A DNA stretch of 64,000 nucleotides, taken from Linnemannia hyalina. Lineage: Eukaryota > Mortierellomycota > Mortierellomycetes > Mortierellales > Mortierellaceae. The notes beneath the pieces are model-generated. The model saw only the letters and a program-made list of their open reading frames with translations. It had not been told where the DNA came from and searched no databases. The stretch lies in contig JAHRHY010000020.1 in NCBI GenBank assembly GCA_019671135.1, forward strand, positions 124,001 through 188,000, given 5' to 3'. Positions 21,831-32,555 of this stretch are shown piece after piece. How positions within the stretch are numbered: the stretch's first letter is position 1; every line of letters begins with the position of its first letter. The translations under genes and the position numbers were made by a program.

Positions 21831-22953
21831 GGCGAACATGTCCTTGGACCTGACCGCCTGCCACGCTTAGTCATCGGCACCTCTGCTGGATGCTCGCCTA
21901 TGATCCAAGTTCGGGAGCTCACGCAAAATGTTGCGCATCGGTCTGATGACTACTTCGGCTTCGTCACTTTCACCTGCACTCCAAAGCAGGCTCTCCGCCT
22001 GGCAACTACGTAGCACCAAGGCATCCATGTCGGTCATGACGACAAATGGGGTCTCCACAAAGTGCACTTCCGGAGGCTCAAACGCGTCCAGGGAGTGTTC
22101 ATCGTTGTTAAGACCTCAAAGTCGTTAAAAGACTCTTTGCCAAGTGCGAGACAGAAGGCGGATGCGTTTGCGCACAATCGGAGCTAGGATGCCATCTACC
22201 AGACTTTGCCCAAGGATCGCCACGATCTCGTCTCAGTAGAAATACAGCTCCAGACTTACCATTTGACCGCCGCGCTTGACTTCGAAATCGGACGCCTCCG
22301 ATATCATGCCCTGAGGTCGGGATTCGCAGACGACATTGGAATGCCGGAGAAGCTGGCGTACATTTGGGGTACATGGATCGGTGACGGTGACAGCATCCAG
22401 TCCATGATCGCCATCAACAGGAGGGACAAGGAGCAAATCGCGCGGATTGAGGAAGTTTGCCATGATCTAGGACTGGCAGCGAGGCTATACGAGCAGTTGG
22501 AGAGGGATAAGGCACAAGGATCTATGAGTGGTAGAGTCAGTATCACCAGTCGAGTCCACAACCGCCGTAACTATTTCATGACGTTTCTCCGTCGCTTGGG
22601 CCTCGGCAAGTCTGGATCCAAGTACATACGTTGGTGGCTCCGCAAGGAATCGACATCCGTGCGGGAGTATTTTCTCGCAGGGTTGATTGATTCTGATGGA
22701 TGTTATGAAGAGCAGCGGCGTTCATTCGCGAGCGACAATAGCGGTGCCACTCCACACGACCGTGACAAGTCCAGCCAGAGCCAGATTTACAAGAAGGTGC
22801 CCATTGCGACCATTTATCCCAAGGTCGCCGAGGGAGTATTTGTACTTACACGGTCTCTTGGTATCCCCTACGCGGCTTACTACAAACCAGCAACGTCTCA
22901 TATACATACCACAACTCAGCAAACAACTACGATCAGACTCCAACCCTGTCGTA
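21831..22953 (+). pseudogene. VMA-intein/HO-like LAGLIDADG homing endonuclease remnant
   Basis: One frame runs from 21831 to about 22900, broken only by TAG codons (near 22012 and 22186). It resembles the yeast VMA intein and HO endonuclease: HVLGPDRLPRLV and FVTFTCTPKQAL correspond to Hint-domain segments. LAYIWGTWIGDGDS (about 22350) and YFLAGLIDSDGC (about 22668) are the two LAGLIDADG motifs. Their catalytic Asp codons (22383 and 22695) are intact and 104 residues apart, close to the VMA intein. KVAEGVFVLTRSLGIPYAAYYKPA matches the segment after the second motif. The N-terminal splice residue block and C-terminal VHN are missing and no host extein is next to it. At 22954 it is cut by the inverted duplication. 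It is thus a free-standing, dead element. Confidence 0.75.
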
Positions 22954-23172
22954 CATGTCTCGCTCCTGGAACGTTTTGTCCTTGATCCCATCCTTGGTCG
23001 CGCCTTTCCTCCACCTCGCCCATTGACATTGATGATGAGCTCGAGTATGGGGTCACGTCTGTCATATACTCTCGTCGTCGTTACGACAGAATCGAGTGCT
23101 TGGTCGAGTACAGACAATGGCAGAGATACCAACTCTTGGGAATCGGCAAAGATCCTATGCAGAGTCAAACTT
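22954..23172 (+). pseudogene. Ty3/gypsy integrase C-terminus with chromodomain, fragment (arm A)
   Basis: In two frames the sequence reads HVSLLERFVLDPILGRAFPPPRP and then IDIDDELEYGVTSVIYSRR with LVEYRQWQRYQLLGIG. This is the usual junction of integrase tail and chromodomain in Ty3/gypsy chromoviruses. A frameshift separates the parts, and no other part of the element is present. Confidence 0.6.
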
Positions 23173-23243
23173 ATATCTCTTTCTTCGTGCTTCTATCTCT
23201 CCTCTGTCGTTATCGCCACCATCAACTCTGTCCACACGGCCAT

Positions 23244-23350
23244 TCTCATGGCTCCCTTCTCATGGCTCCCTTCTCATGGCTCCCTTCTCATGGCTCCCTT
23301 CTCATGGCTCCCTTCTCATGGATCCTTTCTCATGGATCCCTTCTCATAGG
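23244..23350. repeat. 14-bp minisatellite (arm A)
   Basis: About seven copies of TCATGGCTCCCTTC, the last ones changing to TCATGGATCC(C/T)TTC. The same array is present inverted at 30581-30687. Confidence 0.85.
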
Positions 23351-23839
23351 ATCATCTCTTGGCGCTATCCACCTCCGTCGATTATCTTTTTCCATCTGCT
23401 TCTCGTTCCTTCTGACTACTTTCTTATCGTAATCGCTTCTAATTGCACCCATTTACTACTTGCAAGGTACTCCATAGCATTGATATTTAAGCCTACTCTT
23501 CCATGCGTGTCAGTTCGTGATAAATATATCGATGATGTGGGCACATCTTGAACGATGAGAGCGAATGCTCTGCTCTGTTATCTCCTTATTCATTTTCACG
23601 CTCCCTCTCAGTGTCGTTTACAAGAACTTATTCCCGGATTAGCAGTTTAACGTGTTCTTGATCAATGCTTTATTTAGCGGCGTAGTCGTCAAATAAGAAA
23701 AGCTGAAAAAGAGATAAAGTGTAGAGTTTTGGCTTAAGGGGGAGGGGGGACAATGAAGACAAAAGGCCAGGGCCTCATAGATCTCCCCCTGTGAAAAACG
23801 GCCTTGAAAGACTCTGACAACGACTTGTGTTTGATATCA

Positions 23840-24224
23840 TCAAACTTGGGTGGCACCGAGCTTTTTGCCGACCTTTTCAGAATACTGAACGTATTTTCCC
23901 TGGTACTCGGAATTGCAGAAGGCCGCAGCAATGCCTGGTCTTGGCACTCCAGGTTCGCATAAGTGGTAGACGGTGCCTTTGTAATGATGTTTAGAAGCAA
24001 CCCTAAAATGACAAGTTACAACGTATTAATATATCTCGTCTGTAACACTACAGCACGACTGGGAGTTTAGCGGACAATACAACGTACCTCTGACATTCGG
24101 CAGGCCAAAGCTTGCAAAATTTGTCGACGCTTTGACCCTTTTTAGGTTTGAAATCCACTCGGAAATCGTACGCGGCAACGGTAGTAGCCAACAGAGCAAT
24201 GGCGAGAATGGAAAGCTTGAGCAT
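23840..24224 (-). CDS. Small secreted cysteine-containing protein, copy 1, 99 residues
   Basis: The exons are 24088-24224 and 23840-24002 on the minus strand, with an 85-nt GTACGT...TTTTAG intron. The 99-residue product has a signal peptide (MLKLSILAIALLATTVAA, 18 residues) and a basic mature domain with four Cys (KFCKLWPAEC, HLCEPG, AFCNSEY). It ends KKLGATQV. Size, secretion and Cys content are effector- or antimicrobial-like, but no family was recognised. A TATA box (24286-24292) lies about 62 bp upstream of the ATG. The identical gene sits in the other arm of the inverted duplication. Confidence 0.72.
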
Positions 24225-24285
24225 GTTAGATATGTGGAAGAGAGACGAAGAACTGGTTGACGAGGAAGGCCGCAACCTTTCCACA

Positions 24286-24292
24286 ATTTATA
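24286..24292 (-). promoter_or_regulatory. TATA box of secreted-protein copy 1
   Basis: TATAAAT on the minus strand, about 62 bp before the start codon at 24224. The same box precedes copy 2. Confidence 0.5.
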
Positions 24293-25389
24293 CAAAAAAA
24301 AATATATATCTGTTGACCTCACGTATTGTGTTAAACAGCAATGACAGCGTGTTCTATATTTGATATGAACATTTTTTTTCCGGAATGCACGACGGGCTGC
24401 TTCCCTTGACGTTCGAAAGACCCGGCATCATGAACCAAACGATCACTGCTCTGCCTTCGACTTCAAACGATTAGTGCTCTGCCTTCAGCCTCAAACTAAA
24501 AATAAAGACGGTGAATCGACAATGTGTGGAGTCATTATCATGTCCAAAAAAGGATAAACTCGATCCAGTTGGACGAAATAAGCGTGAGAATTTCAATGTT
24601 CGCCGTTTTTTGAAACATTTCTTACTGTGGGTCAAAGAATAGGAGCGGTGTCTTGGTTCCCTGTACACCTGATACCCTGCCAATGGTGTGCACGGACATC
24701 AAGTTGGGCGCATCTCTTAAAGAAAGGGAGGGGGGGAGGGAGGACGAAAATAAAGAAAGGAAGAGGCAGAAAAGGGAAAAAAAATGTTGCTGTCGTATAA
24801 TAGAAACAAAATTATTGACCAACGGAACAATTTTGACGCTTAGATTTTTTTTAATGGGACCACATGTATGCGGCGGACGATCTTCAGGTCCTAGATTTCA
24901 TAGGACTTTTCGCGCAATTCACTATCTCCTCTTTTTCGCACTCTATTAAAGCTCGTAATCACTTGCATCCGAAGGCACTGCCCTACCTCTTTACTTCATT
25001 CTCGCGCTGTGTTTCAACAAGAATCAAGGAGTCACCGCAAAAGGAAACTGTCCGTCACACAGAGTCTATTAATATTGCATGTGGTCCTTACGAAAAAAAA
25101 AAAATCAAAGCGTCATGCGACAATTACACAGCCGCCAGGATACTCTTAGAGTAAAGAAAAGATCTGCGTCGCAGTTTTGCACCCTTCAACGAACCCTTTT
25201 TTTTAGAGGGAGAGAGAGAGACAGCACTAAAGCTCAGATTATACTGTTCGCGTTCCTTTCGTGCTCTTGCAGAAGTGGTCATTTAATGGGTTCTTGGACA
25301 TGAGACCCCTTCGATATATTGATGATCAAAGGAGAGACAAAGTATCACCTTGTGGCTGTTTGCTACACTCTTCGGCCCCTAGGATATTC

Positions 25390-26660
25390 AGAAGGATCGC
25401 TTCAAATGCACTAGTCAACCTTGACAAACGGTTGCCTTTCCAATGTCTACCTATTCAGACCCGATCCTCAAGGCGCACCTCACCTCTCTCCACCTACAAT
25501 GGCACGACAGCACAACAAATGAAGTACTCACCTACCTTGGCTTTCCAATATTTTATTGCAGAGAGCAGGCAACAACATTCTGGAACAAAATACTCGGAAA
25601 AATTAAGGCAGGGATCAACATGCATTCATCGCGTTCCCTTTCGGTCCTAGGACACGCTACCGCCGTCAATGCCCTTATCCTCTCCCGCCTTCGGCTCCTC
25701 GCGTGGGTGACCACATTCCTGACCTCCTTCTTACCCAAAGTCTGACAGACCATCACACGATTCGTTTGCCCTTCAAACCCACAGCATCATGGAAAGTCAT
25801 CACCACCCCTCGACACAACGGCGGCCTTGGGGTTATTGATCCGGCCAAGCAGCAACAGACCTTCCTCGTCAAGCATCTTCGTAACGCCACAACTACGTCA
25901 GTATCCTGGGGAAAGGACATTGCACTGGACCTCATCTTCTGGAAGACGAAGTTCACTCACCGCTTATCCTTCATGCTGAACCCCCAGGAGAACCGACTCC
26001 GCCATCAACTTAAACACCTCCTCCACTTTCTGTAACTAGTCAAAGCGGCCAGCACACTTCCCGTGCTCAAGATACCTACCATGCAAGCAGGACTTCCAGA
26101 TTCGACCCCTTTTCTGGAGAGCCCGCAGGAATGGTGGTCCCCTTCGAAGGATGACAACAACACCACCCTCACCGCACGAATTGGAGACCTGTTCGCGCTG
26201 GAGATAGACGAGAACAAGTCCAAGGTGGCATACAAGCGTCGACTCTCCCGTAAATCAAAGCGTGTAAGAGACGACCTTCCCACATAACTTACAAGAACCA
26301 ATACCCGACGGATGTCACAGGTATAGCTGGACGCGATACAGACACCACATGTTGGTGTCGTCGGAGATCGCCTGGCTCAGAGGGTGCACTCACTCATCCT
26401 TCTCGATACTGGCAAGACAAGGGTGACTTTAGGGACTACCTCCGCCAGACAAATCCGGCAGTACCTCTCCCCGACTCCCGAACCCGAACCTCCCCCGACC
26501 CACTCGTCGATGCACCCTGAATCTGGCACTAAGTCCCAGTGGCGCAAGGTTCTGGAAGACCAAGATTCCCCACAAAGCCCGCACTTTCTGGTGGCGATAC
26601 AAGCGTGACATTATCTCATGTGGCACGCTTCGGGCCTACCGGTGGGAATAGGACGGTCAA
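25390..26660 (+). pseudogene. LINE (non-LTR retrotransposon) reverse transcriptase fragment
   Basis: In shifting frames the sequence gives ASNALVNLDK, LHLQWHDSTTNEVLTYLGFP, TFWNKILGKIKAGI and LSVLGHATAVNALILSRL. This is the thumb/C-terminal part of LINE reverse transcriptases. About 900 bp later comes a zf-RVT-like tail, VWRRFWKTKIPHKARTFWWR-like, near 26545-26610. Stops and frameshifts are frequent. Coding similarity starts abruptly at the very base where duplication arm A ends. Confidence 0.65.
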
Positions 26661-27499
26661 TGTAGCGCTCAGGGATTCAGTGCAATGATCAGACAGGGCT
26701 CGGAAGAAATGTGTATTGCTTTTGTTATGTTTTATGATGAAGGAAAAGAAAGGAATAAGAAGAGTGTGCAGAAGAAAGGCAGGGGACAGATAGAAGTGAG
26801 TTTTTGCAAACTGGGGAAGAAGAAAGGGGAACAGGAGGTCTATTTATGCTAAAGGCCGGATGAACAGAAGGAACCAAGGCGACGCTTGGACATTGAACGG
26901 AGCTTGGGACGTTACCCGGGGCTTGGAACATGGGGCGGGGTTTGGGATCTTGGATGGGGCTTGGAATGTCCAGTTGGTGGCGGAAGTCACGTGATGAGAA
27001 ATCCGAAAACCATTGCGAGTTCAATGGGACTAGGACAAAAGCTATTCTCGCGTAACCCGGGCAACCTGGGGGCCTGGCAGCCTTGGGGGAAAACGTGGCA
27101 TACAGAAAAAGAAAGGCGGACAAGAGCCACCATGTCTTCGGATGCAAGAGAATACACGGATAAGCCCACATGGTCCGATGGGATCTCCATACTTTGCTCT
27201 CCTTTAAACCCCATTAAGCCCAAATACAACACCACTCCCTCACAATTGCTGGCGTGCTGCCTCATAGGTATAAACGCAGCAAACATCATCCTCTCCCTTC
27301 ACAACCACACGAGGACATCTTTGACTGTATTTCCATAGAAATTAAGAAAGCGATAGCGCAAGCCAAAAATAAAATCTTAGAAAAGCAAATAAGATATAAA
27401 AAAAAAACTGACCTCACTCAATTGCCACTCCTTTCCTCCAGTATCACCCTCTCCTTTCACTCAACAACTCCAACACCGCTCAAACCAAGCAATAACAAT
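26661..27499. other. Intergenic within the duplication spacer
   Basis: No gene is supported. A GGTATAAAC box at about 27266 may be the TATA element of the broken gene that follows. The region has G-rich tandem phrases (GGGGCTTGGAACATGGG and variants near 26915-26970). Confidence 0.4.
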
Positions 27500-27800
27500 C
27501 AAGTGCATCACTCTTGCAGCTGATGTCTTCCTCGTCGTGCTTTCCACTATCTAAGCTGCCCCGATGCCCGGTACCATTAACCTCGACAAAACTCCATGCT
27601 CCCATCGATGTCCCTATGAATGTTGAGGTCAAACACAATACTATCCTTCGCCGAGATCTTCACAGACGAGGCAGCGTCTCCCTTGCCAGCGCATAGGATG
27701 CCTATATTCCTGTTCATGTTCCTGTCAACGTCGAGGTCAAGAACAACAACGTTGGTGGACAGCTCACCCACACTCTAGAAAAAGGTTTGGGTCTTTGATG
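27500..27800 (+). pseudogene. Broken small secreted-protein gene
   Basis: From about 27500 a frame reads KCITLAADVFLVVLSTI, stop, AAPMPGTINLDK, which looks like a signal peptide and its cleavage site with one nonsense codon and no ATG. In the next frame APIDVPMNVEVKHNTIL and, after a stop, IPVHVPVNVEVKNNNVGG form two imperfect repeats. A frameshift and two stops make it non-functional. The family was not recognised. Confidence 0.4.
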
Positions 27801-28541
27801 AAGTACTTCCGATATTCACCTAACTTAAAGACCATGCTTCTAACAAAGTCTCCATGCAAGATACAAAAAATACCCCCCTCCGCTCATCCTCATCCTCCTC
27901 CACCAGTGCCTATCTTTTTCTGTAGACATACAACTATCTATACTGTAATAAAACGGGGTTGAAGCTCTGTAGCGAAGTCAGGTTCATAGGAAGATTGAGC
28001 AAGTTCGAGGACCTAGGGCAATGGTGAAAGAGGTCCGATCGATAGGAAGTTGGTGGCAAAGAAAACGTTAGTAGAAGCAAAAAAAAATTGGGCGCAGACG
28101 ATGCTATCACCGTAGTTAGACTTACTGCAGGTCATAGTTTACACAGAGATTAAGTCGAGTATACGGAAAGTCGACTCGAGTGCGCAGACTTGAAAAGTGT
28201 TTATTAGGATTCCATCACACTGCTACATCCCTCTATCACCCTTTTCCCACTCTACGATTGTGAACGTATCCCGTTCCGCCGTCTGTCTTCGAATCCCCGA
28301 TTTGTAACAACGAGAGTAGGCGGTATTCCCTTAAAAATTAATATTGGTACTGTGAAATAGAAAGAGATGGAGTTGCTTCATCGAGCACTACATGTACACC
28401 AAAGAAGGTAGACCTGCCACTAGATCTACTTCTACAATTAAAAACAATCGAACACAATAATAGATCAGAAGGTTGGTATGTGTTATCTACATGGCAGGAC
28501 TGATGTGGTTGCTTTCCAGGAACTGCAATCCGATGCCTCCG
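27801..28541. other. Intergenic within the duplication spacer
   Basis: Nothing recognisable is seen. It joins the inner end of arm A' at 28542. Confidence 0.4.
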
Positions 28542-29638
28542 GAATATCCTAGGGGCCGAAGAGTGTAGCAAACAGCCACAAGGTGATACTTTGTCTCTCC
28601 TTTGATCATCAATATATCGAAGGGGTCTCATGTCCAAGAACCCATTAAATGACCACTTCTGCAAGAGCACGAAAGGAACGCGAACAGTATAATCTGAGCT
28701 TTAGTGCTGTCTCTCTCTCTCCCTCTAAAAAAAAGGGTTCGTTGAAGGGTGCAAAACTGCGACGCAGATCTTTTCTTTACTCTAAGAGTATCCTGGCGGC
28801 TGTGTAATTGTCGCATGACGCTTTGATTTTTTTTTTTTCGTAAGGACCACATGCAATATTAATAGACTCTGTGTGACGGACAGTTTCCTTTTGCGGTGAC
28901 TCCTTGATTCTTGTTGAAACACAGCGCGAGAATGAAGTAAAGAGGTAGGGCAGTGCCTTCGGATGCAAGTGATTACGAGCTTTAATAGAGTGCGAAAAAG
29001 AGGAGATAGTGAATTGCGCGAAAAGTCCTATGAAATCTAGGACCTGAAGATCGTCCGCCGCATACATGTGGTCCCATTAAAAAAAATCTAAGCGTCAAAA
29101 TTGTTCCGTTGGTCAATAATTTTGTTTCTATTATACGACAGCAACATTTTTTTTCCCTTTTCTGCCTCTTCCTTTCTTTATTTTCGTCCTCCCTCCCCCC
29201 CTCCCTTTCTTTAAGAGATGCGCCCAACTTGATGTCCGTGCACACCATTGGCAGGGTATCAGGTGTACAGGGAACCAAGACACCGCTCCTATTCTTTGAC
29301 CCACAGTAAGAAATGTTTCAAAAAACGGCGAACATTGAAATTCTCACGCTTATTTCGTCCAACTGGATCGAGTTTATCCTTTTTTGGACATGATAATGAC
29401 TCCACACATTGTCGATTCACCGTCTTTATTTTTAGTTTGAGGCTGAAGGCAGAGCACTAATCGTTTGAAGTCGAAGGCAGAGCAGTGATCGTTTGGTTCA
29501 TGATGCCGGGTCTTTCGAACGTCAAGGGAAGCAGCCCGTCGTGCATTCCGGAAAAAAAATGTTCATATCAAATATAGAACACGCTGTCATTGCTGTTTAA
29601 CACAATACGTGAGGTCAACAGATATATATTTTTTTTTG

Positions 29639-29645
29639 TATAAAT
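29639..29645 (+). promoter_or_regulatory. TATA box of secreted-protein copy 2
   Basis: TATAAAT lies about 62 bp before the ATG at 29707, after an A/T-rich tract. Confidence 0.5.
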
Positions 29646-29706
29646 TGTGGAAAGGTTGCGGCCTTCCTCGTCAACCAGTTCTTCGTCTCTCTTCCACATA
29701 TCTAAC

Positions 29707-30091
29707 ATGCTCAAGCTTTCCATTCTCGCCATTGCTCTGTTGGCTACTACCGTTGCCGCGTACGATTTCCGAGTGGATTTCAAACCTAAAAAGGGTCAAA
29801 GCGTCGACAAATTTTGCAAGCTTTGGCCTGCCGAATGTCAGAGGTACGTTGTATTGTCCGCTAAACTCCCAGTCGTGCTGTAGTGTTACAGACGAGATAT
29901 ATTAATACGTTGTAACTTGTCATTTTAGGGTTGCTTCTAAACATCATTACAAAGGCACCGTCTACCACTTATGCGAACCTGGAGTGCCAAGACCAGGCAT
30001 TGCTGCGGCCTTCTGCAATTCCGAGTACCAGGGAAAATACGTTCAGTATTCTGAAAAGGTCGGCAAAAAGCTCGGTGCCACCCAAGTTTGA
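29707..30091 (+). CDS. Small secreted cysteine-containing protein, copy 2, 99 residues
   Basis: The exons are 29707-29843 and 29929-30091, joined through an 85-nt intron to give 300 nt coding. The product is identical to copy 1: an 18-residue signal peptide, then a basic domain with four Cys that could make two disulfides. Promoter, intron and 3' flank are duplicated along with the gene, so both copies should be expressed alike unless the new surroundings matter. Function is unknown. Confidence 0.72.
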
Positions 30092-30580
30092 TGATATCAA
30101 ACACAAGTCGTTGTCAGAGTCTTTCAAGGCCGTTTTTCACAGGGGGAGATCTATGAGGCCCTGGCCTTTTGTCTTCATTGTCCCCCCTCCCCCTTAAGCC
30201 AAAACTCTACACTTTATCTCTTTTTCAGCTTTTCTTATTTGACGACTACGCCGCTAAATAAAGCATTGATCAAGAACACGTTAAACTGCTAATCCGGGAA
30301 TAAGTTCTTGTAAACGACACTGAGAGGGAGCGTGAAAATGAATAAGGAGATAACAGAGCAGAGCATTCGCTCTCATCGTTCAAGATGTGCCCACATCATC
30401 GATATATTTATCACGAACTGACACGCATGGAAGAGTAGGCTTAAATATCAATGCTATGGAGTACCTTGCAAGTAGTAAATGGGTGCAATTAGAAGCGATT
30501 ACGATAAGAAAGTAGTCAGAAGGAACGAGAAGCAGATGGAAAAAGATAATCGACGGAGGTGGATAGCGCCAAGAGATGAT

Positions 30581-30687
30581 CCTATGAGAAGGGATCCATG
30601 AGAAAGGATCCATGAGAAGGGAGCCATGAGAAGGGAGCCATGAGAAGGGAGCCATGAGAAGGGAGCCATGAGAAGGGAGCCATGAGA
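30581..30687. repeat. 14-bp minisatellite (arm A')
   Basis: Inverted copy of the array at 23244-23350, with the same number of units. Identical length in such an unstable repeat argues that the duplication is recent or kept even by gene conversion. Confidence 0.85.
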
Positions 30688-30758
30688 ATGGCCGTGTGGA
30701 CAGAGTTGATGGTGGCGATAACGACAGAGGAGAGATAGAAGCACGAAGAAAGAGATAT

Positions 30759-31010
30759 AAGTTTGACTCTGCATAGGATCTTTGCCGATTCCCAAGAGTT
30801 GGTATCTCTGCCATTGTCTGTACTCGACCAAGCACTCGATTCTGTCGTAACGACGACGAGAGTATATGACAGACGTGACCCCATACTCGAGCTCATCATC
30901 AATGTCAATGGGCGAGGTGGAGGAAAGGCGCGACCAAGGATGGGATCAAGGACAAAACGTTCCAGGAGCGAGACATGGAAGACAGGGTGTGTTTGGGACA
31001 TCGACGACGA
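30759..31010 (-). pseudogene. Ty3/gypsy integrase C-terminus with chromodomain, fragment (arm A')
   Basis: This has the same chromodomain fragment as arm A but reads about ten residues further back, SSSMSQTHPVFHVSLLERF. HPVFHVSLL is the standard gypsy phrase, so this copy preserves the original reading across the duplication breakpoint. Confidence 0.6.
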
Positions 31011-31276
31011 AGGACAATAGGTGGCTAAAAGGAGGCTGTACAGATCACGCATCGTTTCAAATGAAGTAGCATAAAAGTGGCGCATCCTTCCCGCCAATGG
31101 CAAGCAGAGGGTTGCAAACGGTCGACTGGGATGTCAACCATTACCTTGGGGTACCCACCAATAGCAGCAGTAGCACCCGACGGAGGTATATTATCCCGCC
31201 GATGGCAGACAAACTGTCTTGTGGCAGCCAAGCGTTCATAGCGACGTTGCTTTTTGATCCTTCGATGTTGGCTCTT

Positions 31277-31784
31277 CCTATCATATTAAAGCAGAATTCA
31301 GTAAGCGTTGGATTGTTCACCCACAAATGGGGAACATGAGCCGGGTTTAGGCCATCGTGAGACAGGTTAGTTTTACCCTACTGATGAAATGTTGTTGCAA
31401 TAGTAATTGAGAGGAACTGTTCATTCGGATAATTGGTATATGGGTCTGCCTGGGCAGGCAATGGCCCGAAGCTAGTCTCGCGGCCATCCTCTCCCTACGT
31501 GGGTTGGAATCCAGTTCCAATTTTCAATCTTCTCGCAGCGAAGACCTCATGCAGTGAGGGTCTGGGTCAAAATCTGGTTACTGACGGAGCGGGTCATATA
31601 ACTAGAAAGGAAGTTCCTAAGGGTTCTGGATGGACGTGGTACGAGGGGTTGAGTTGATCCATTAATTGTAACACAAATATCGTTTGCAGTGAGAATGCCA
31701 TTTGCATGACGCTAGTTTTTTATCTGGTGGGGCCGAATGCTTGAAGGCTCAAGCTTATTATCCGAGGGCCAGGGCCATATATGT
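31277..31784 (+). repeat. Second inverted repeat, arm B (508 bp)
   Basis: This pairs with 31960-32467 in inverted orientation; positions sum to 63744 at both ends and at an internal open frame, so there is no net indel. Differences are confined to four transitions in the outermost 35 bp. It contains no recognisable gene. The ends read CCTATCAT...; no target duplication is evident. Confidence 0.9.
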
Positions 31785-31959
31785 ATTATCTTCTTTTATT
31801 GTAATAAATGCGAAAATCCAGAACAATAAAACGTATGCAAACTGCAAAGAGAAATAAGTTCTGCGATTAACCCCCGATCTGTCCCTCATCTTCTAGAAGG
31901 AGCCAGGGGGGCAGAGAAAAAAAAAGAAAAAAGGTGGGGAAAAAAAACCAAAGGGTGGG

Positions 31960-32467
31960 ACATATATGGCCCTGGCCCTCGGATAATAAGCTTGAGCCTT
32001 CAAGCATTCGGCCCCACCAGATAAAAAACTAGCGTCATGCAAATGGCATTCTCACTGCAAACGATATTTGTGTTACAATTAATGGATCAACTCAACCCCT
32101 CGTACCACGTCCATCCAGAACCCTTAGGAACTTCCTTTCTAGTTATATGACCCGCTCCGTCAGTAACCAGATTTTGACCCAGACCCTCACTGCATGAGGT
32201 CTTCGCTGCGAGAAGATTGAAAATTGGAACTGGATTCCAACCCACGTAGGGAGAGGATGGCCGCGAGACTAGCTTCGGGCCATTGCCTGCCCAGGCAGAC
32301 CCATATACCAATTATCCGAATGAACAGTTCCTCTCAATTACTATTGCAACAACATTTCATCAGTAGGGTAAAACTAACCTGTCTCACGATGGCCTAAACC
32401 CGGCTCATGTTCCCCATTTGTGGGTGAACAATCCAACGTTTACTGAACTCTGCTTCAGTATGATAGG
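31960..32467 (-). repeat. Second inverted repeat, arm B' (508 bp)
   Basis: Inverted partner of 31277-31784 across a 175-bp A-rich spacer. The whole 1,191-bp structure resembles a foldback element or a local inverted duplication; it lies 299 bp beyond the first duplication. Confidence 0.9.
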
Positions 32468-32555
32468 TGTCCTCCAAAAAAAAAGATATATGTGATTTAC
32501 TACTGCCCTGCAGAAATTTGAAAGGAAAATATATTTTTAAGAGTGAACGAAAAAG

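Larger units (their letters stand above)
22954..25389 (+). repeat. Inverted duplication, arm A (2,436 bp)
   Basis: This arm matches the reverse complement of 28542-30977 with no net length change. Position x pairs with 53931-x at both ends and at every open frame checked in between, and all translated frames are identical. It carries a Ty3/gypsy chromodomain fragment, a 14-bp minisatellite, a secreted-protein gene and A/T-rich flanks. The partner arms are 3,152 bp apart. Confidence 0.93.
28542..30977 (-). repeat. Inverted duplication, arm A' (2,436 bp)
   Basis: This is the inverted partner of 22954-25389, co-linear with no net gap over its full length. At its outer end (30977) the Ty3/gypsy frame continues across the breakpoint. 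Arm A is instead joined to unrelated homing-endonuclease sequence at that point, so A' keeps the older context there. Confidence 0.93.

Noticed and set aside
22687..23349. 220-codon plus-strand frame as a gene
   Set aside because: It joins homing-endonuclease and gypsy sequence in a wrong frame and ends in the 14-bp minisatellite; chimeric and meaningless.
31433..32311. Identical 74-codon frames in both B arms
   Set aside because: No start context, signal or family; identity is explained by the inverted repeat.
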